Part shown: piece after piece, positions 63,660 through 64,000 of the stretch
Layout of the letters: each line of letters starts with the position of its first letter
Numbering within the stretch: position 1 is the first letter of the stretch
Assembly (NCBI GenBank): GCA_963402885.1
Contig: OY727093.1
Location: 9,869,501 to 9,933,500 of the forward strand
Length of the DNA: 64,000 nucleotides
Source: Antedon bifida
Lineage: Eukaryota; Echinodermata; Crinoidea; Comatulida; Antedonidae
Reading direction: 5' to 3'
The notes under the pieces: generated by a model
The model's input: the letters and a program-made list of their open reading frames with translations, nothing else
What the model was told of the DNA's origin: nothing
The model's database searches: none
Translations under genes and position numbers: made by a program

Positions 63660-64000
63660 CTATAATGAGAATGATTATAAAGCTGTAATATGACAAGCTC
63701 TTTTCACAGATTAAACATGTTATGGTGAAAAATGGAAATGAAAAATAATCATATTTAACTAACTATATAAATCAAATGTTAAGAGAGCAGTTATCTAAAT
63801 TGGGCTCTTACAACTTTGGGACCCAACAAAAAAGTGTTTCCCTAATAGGGTTGTCCCCTGGATGGTGTGGTGATAAGTGTCTCAAAGGTTCTAAATTAGT
63901 ATAAACACCTTTATATTTATTTAGTTTATCATCCCTTACACTGAATAATCATTTAATTGCATAGGCCTTCAGGCAATGATGGTAATACAACTAGCGGAAA

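Overview
The window is AT-rich, intron-rich invertebrate DNA: short exons with canonical GT/AG borders, long repeat-filled introns and dense small transposons. The gene content (an EMAP-like microtubule protein, a single-domain angiotensin-converting enzyme, an Ig-domain protein and a PiT phosphate transporter) and the scattered TAGGCCTA words fit a marine deuterostome, most likely an echinoderm. The species assignment is inference; no rRNA, mitochondrial or other diagnostic sequence is present. All gene models below were assembled by hand from splice sites. Each closes in frame, with codon phases matching across every exon junction.

Layout. 1-18 kb: the last 26 recognisable exons (+ strand) of an EMAP-like (EML) gene. 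A long Ser/Pro/Gly-rich region built of symmetric phase-1 exons is followed by a HELP domain and WD40 repeats; the 5' end lies outside the window. 19.3-22.6 kb: an internally deleted Gypsy-type LTR retrotransposon with both LTRs, a CTAG target duplication and a decayed integrase end. 23.2-32.3 kb: a complete 13-exon ACE-like (peptidase M2) gene, + strand, 643 codons. 34.0-45.3 kb: no genes. Two large arrays of a 97-bp satellite lie in opposite orientation around a spacer holding a 194-bp tandem repeat. Next come TAGGCCTA-rich palindromic DNA and a GATTCGGCCC minisatellite. 46.9-51.3 kb: a four-exon gene (+) for a 461-aa protein of unrecognised N-terminal family, whose C-terminus carries the PEX39/Pex14-like KPWE module. 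52.8-58.1 kb: a six-exon gene (-) for a secreted two-Ig-domain protein. 60.4 kb to beyond 63.7 kb: the 3' seven exons (-) of an SLC20/PiT sodium-phosphate symporter.

The genes do not form a pathway; this is an ordinary animal gene neighbourhood. The KPWE gene and the Ig gene converge at about 52 kb, and the Ig and PiT genes run in tandem on the minus strand. At least 13 copies of one MITE family (TIR beginning TAAAGCTCTGTCTACAC) sit in the introns of the EML, ACE, Ig and PiT genes, and none was found in the 34-46 kb satellite block.

The most unusual items are the KPWE-tailed protein, the inverted 97-bp satellite bounded by diverged monomers (fold-back/TU-transposon-like), the interleaved inverted repeats at 53.2 kb, and the modular phase-1 exons of the EML gene.
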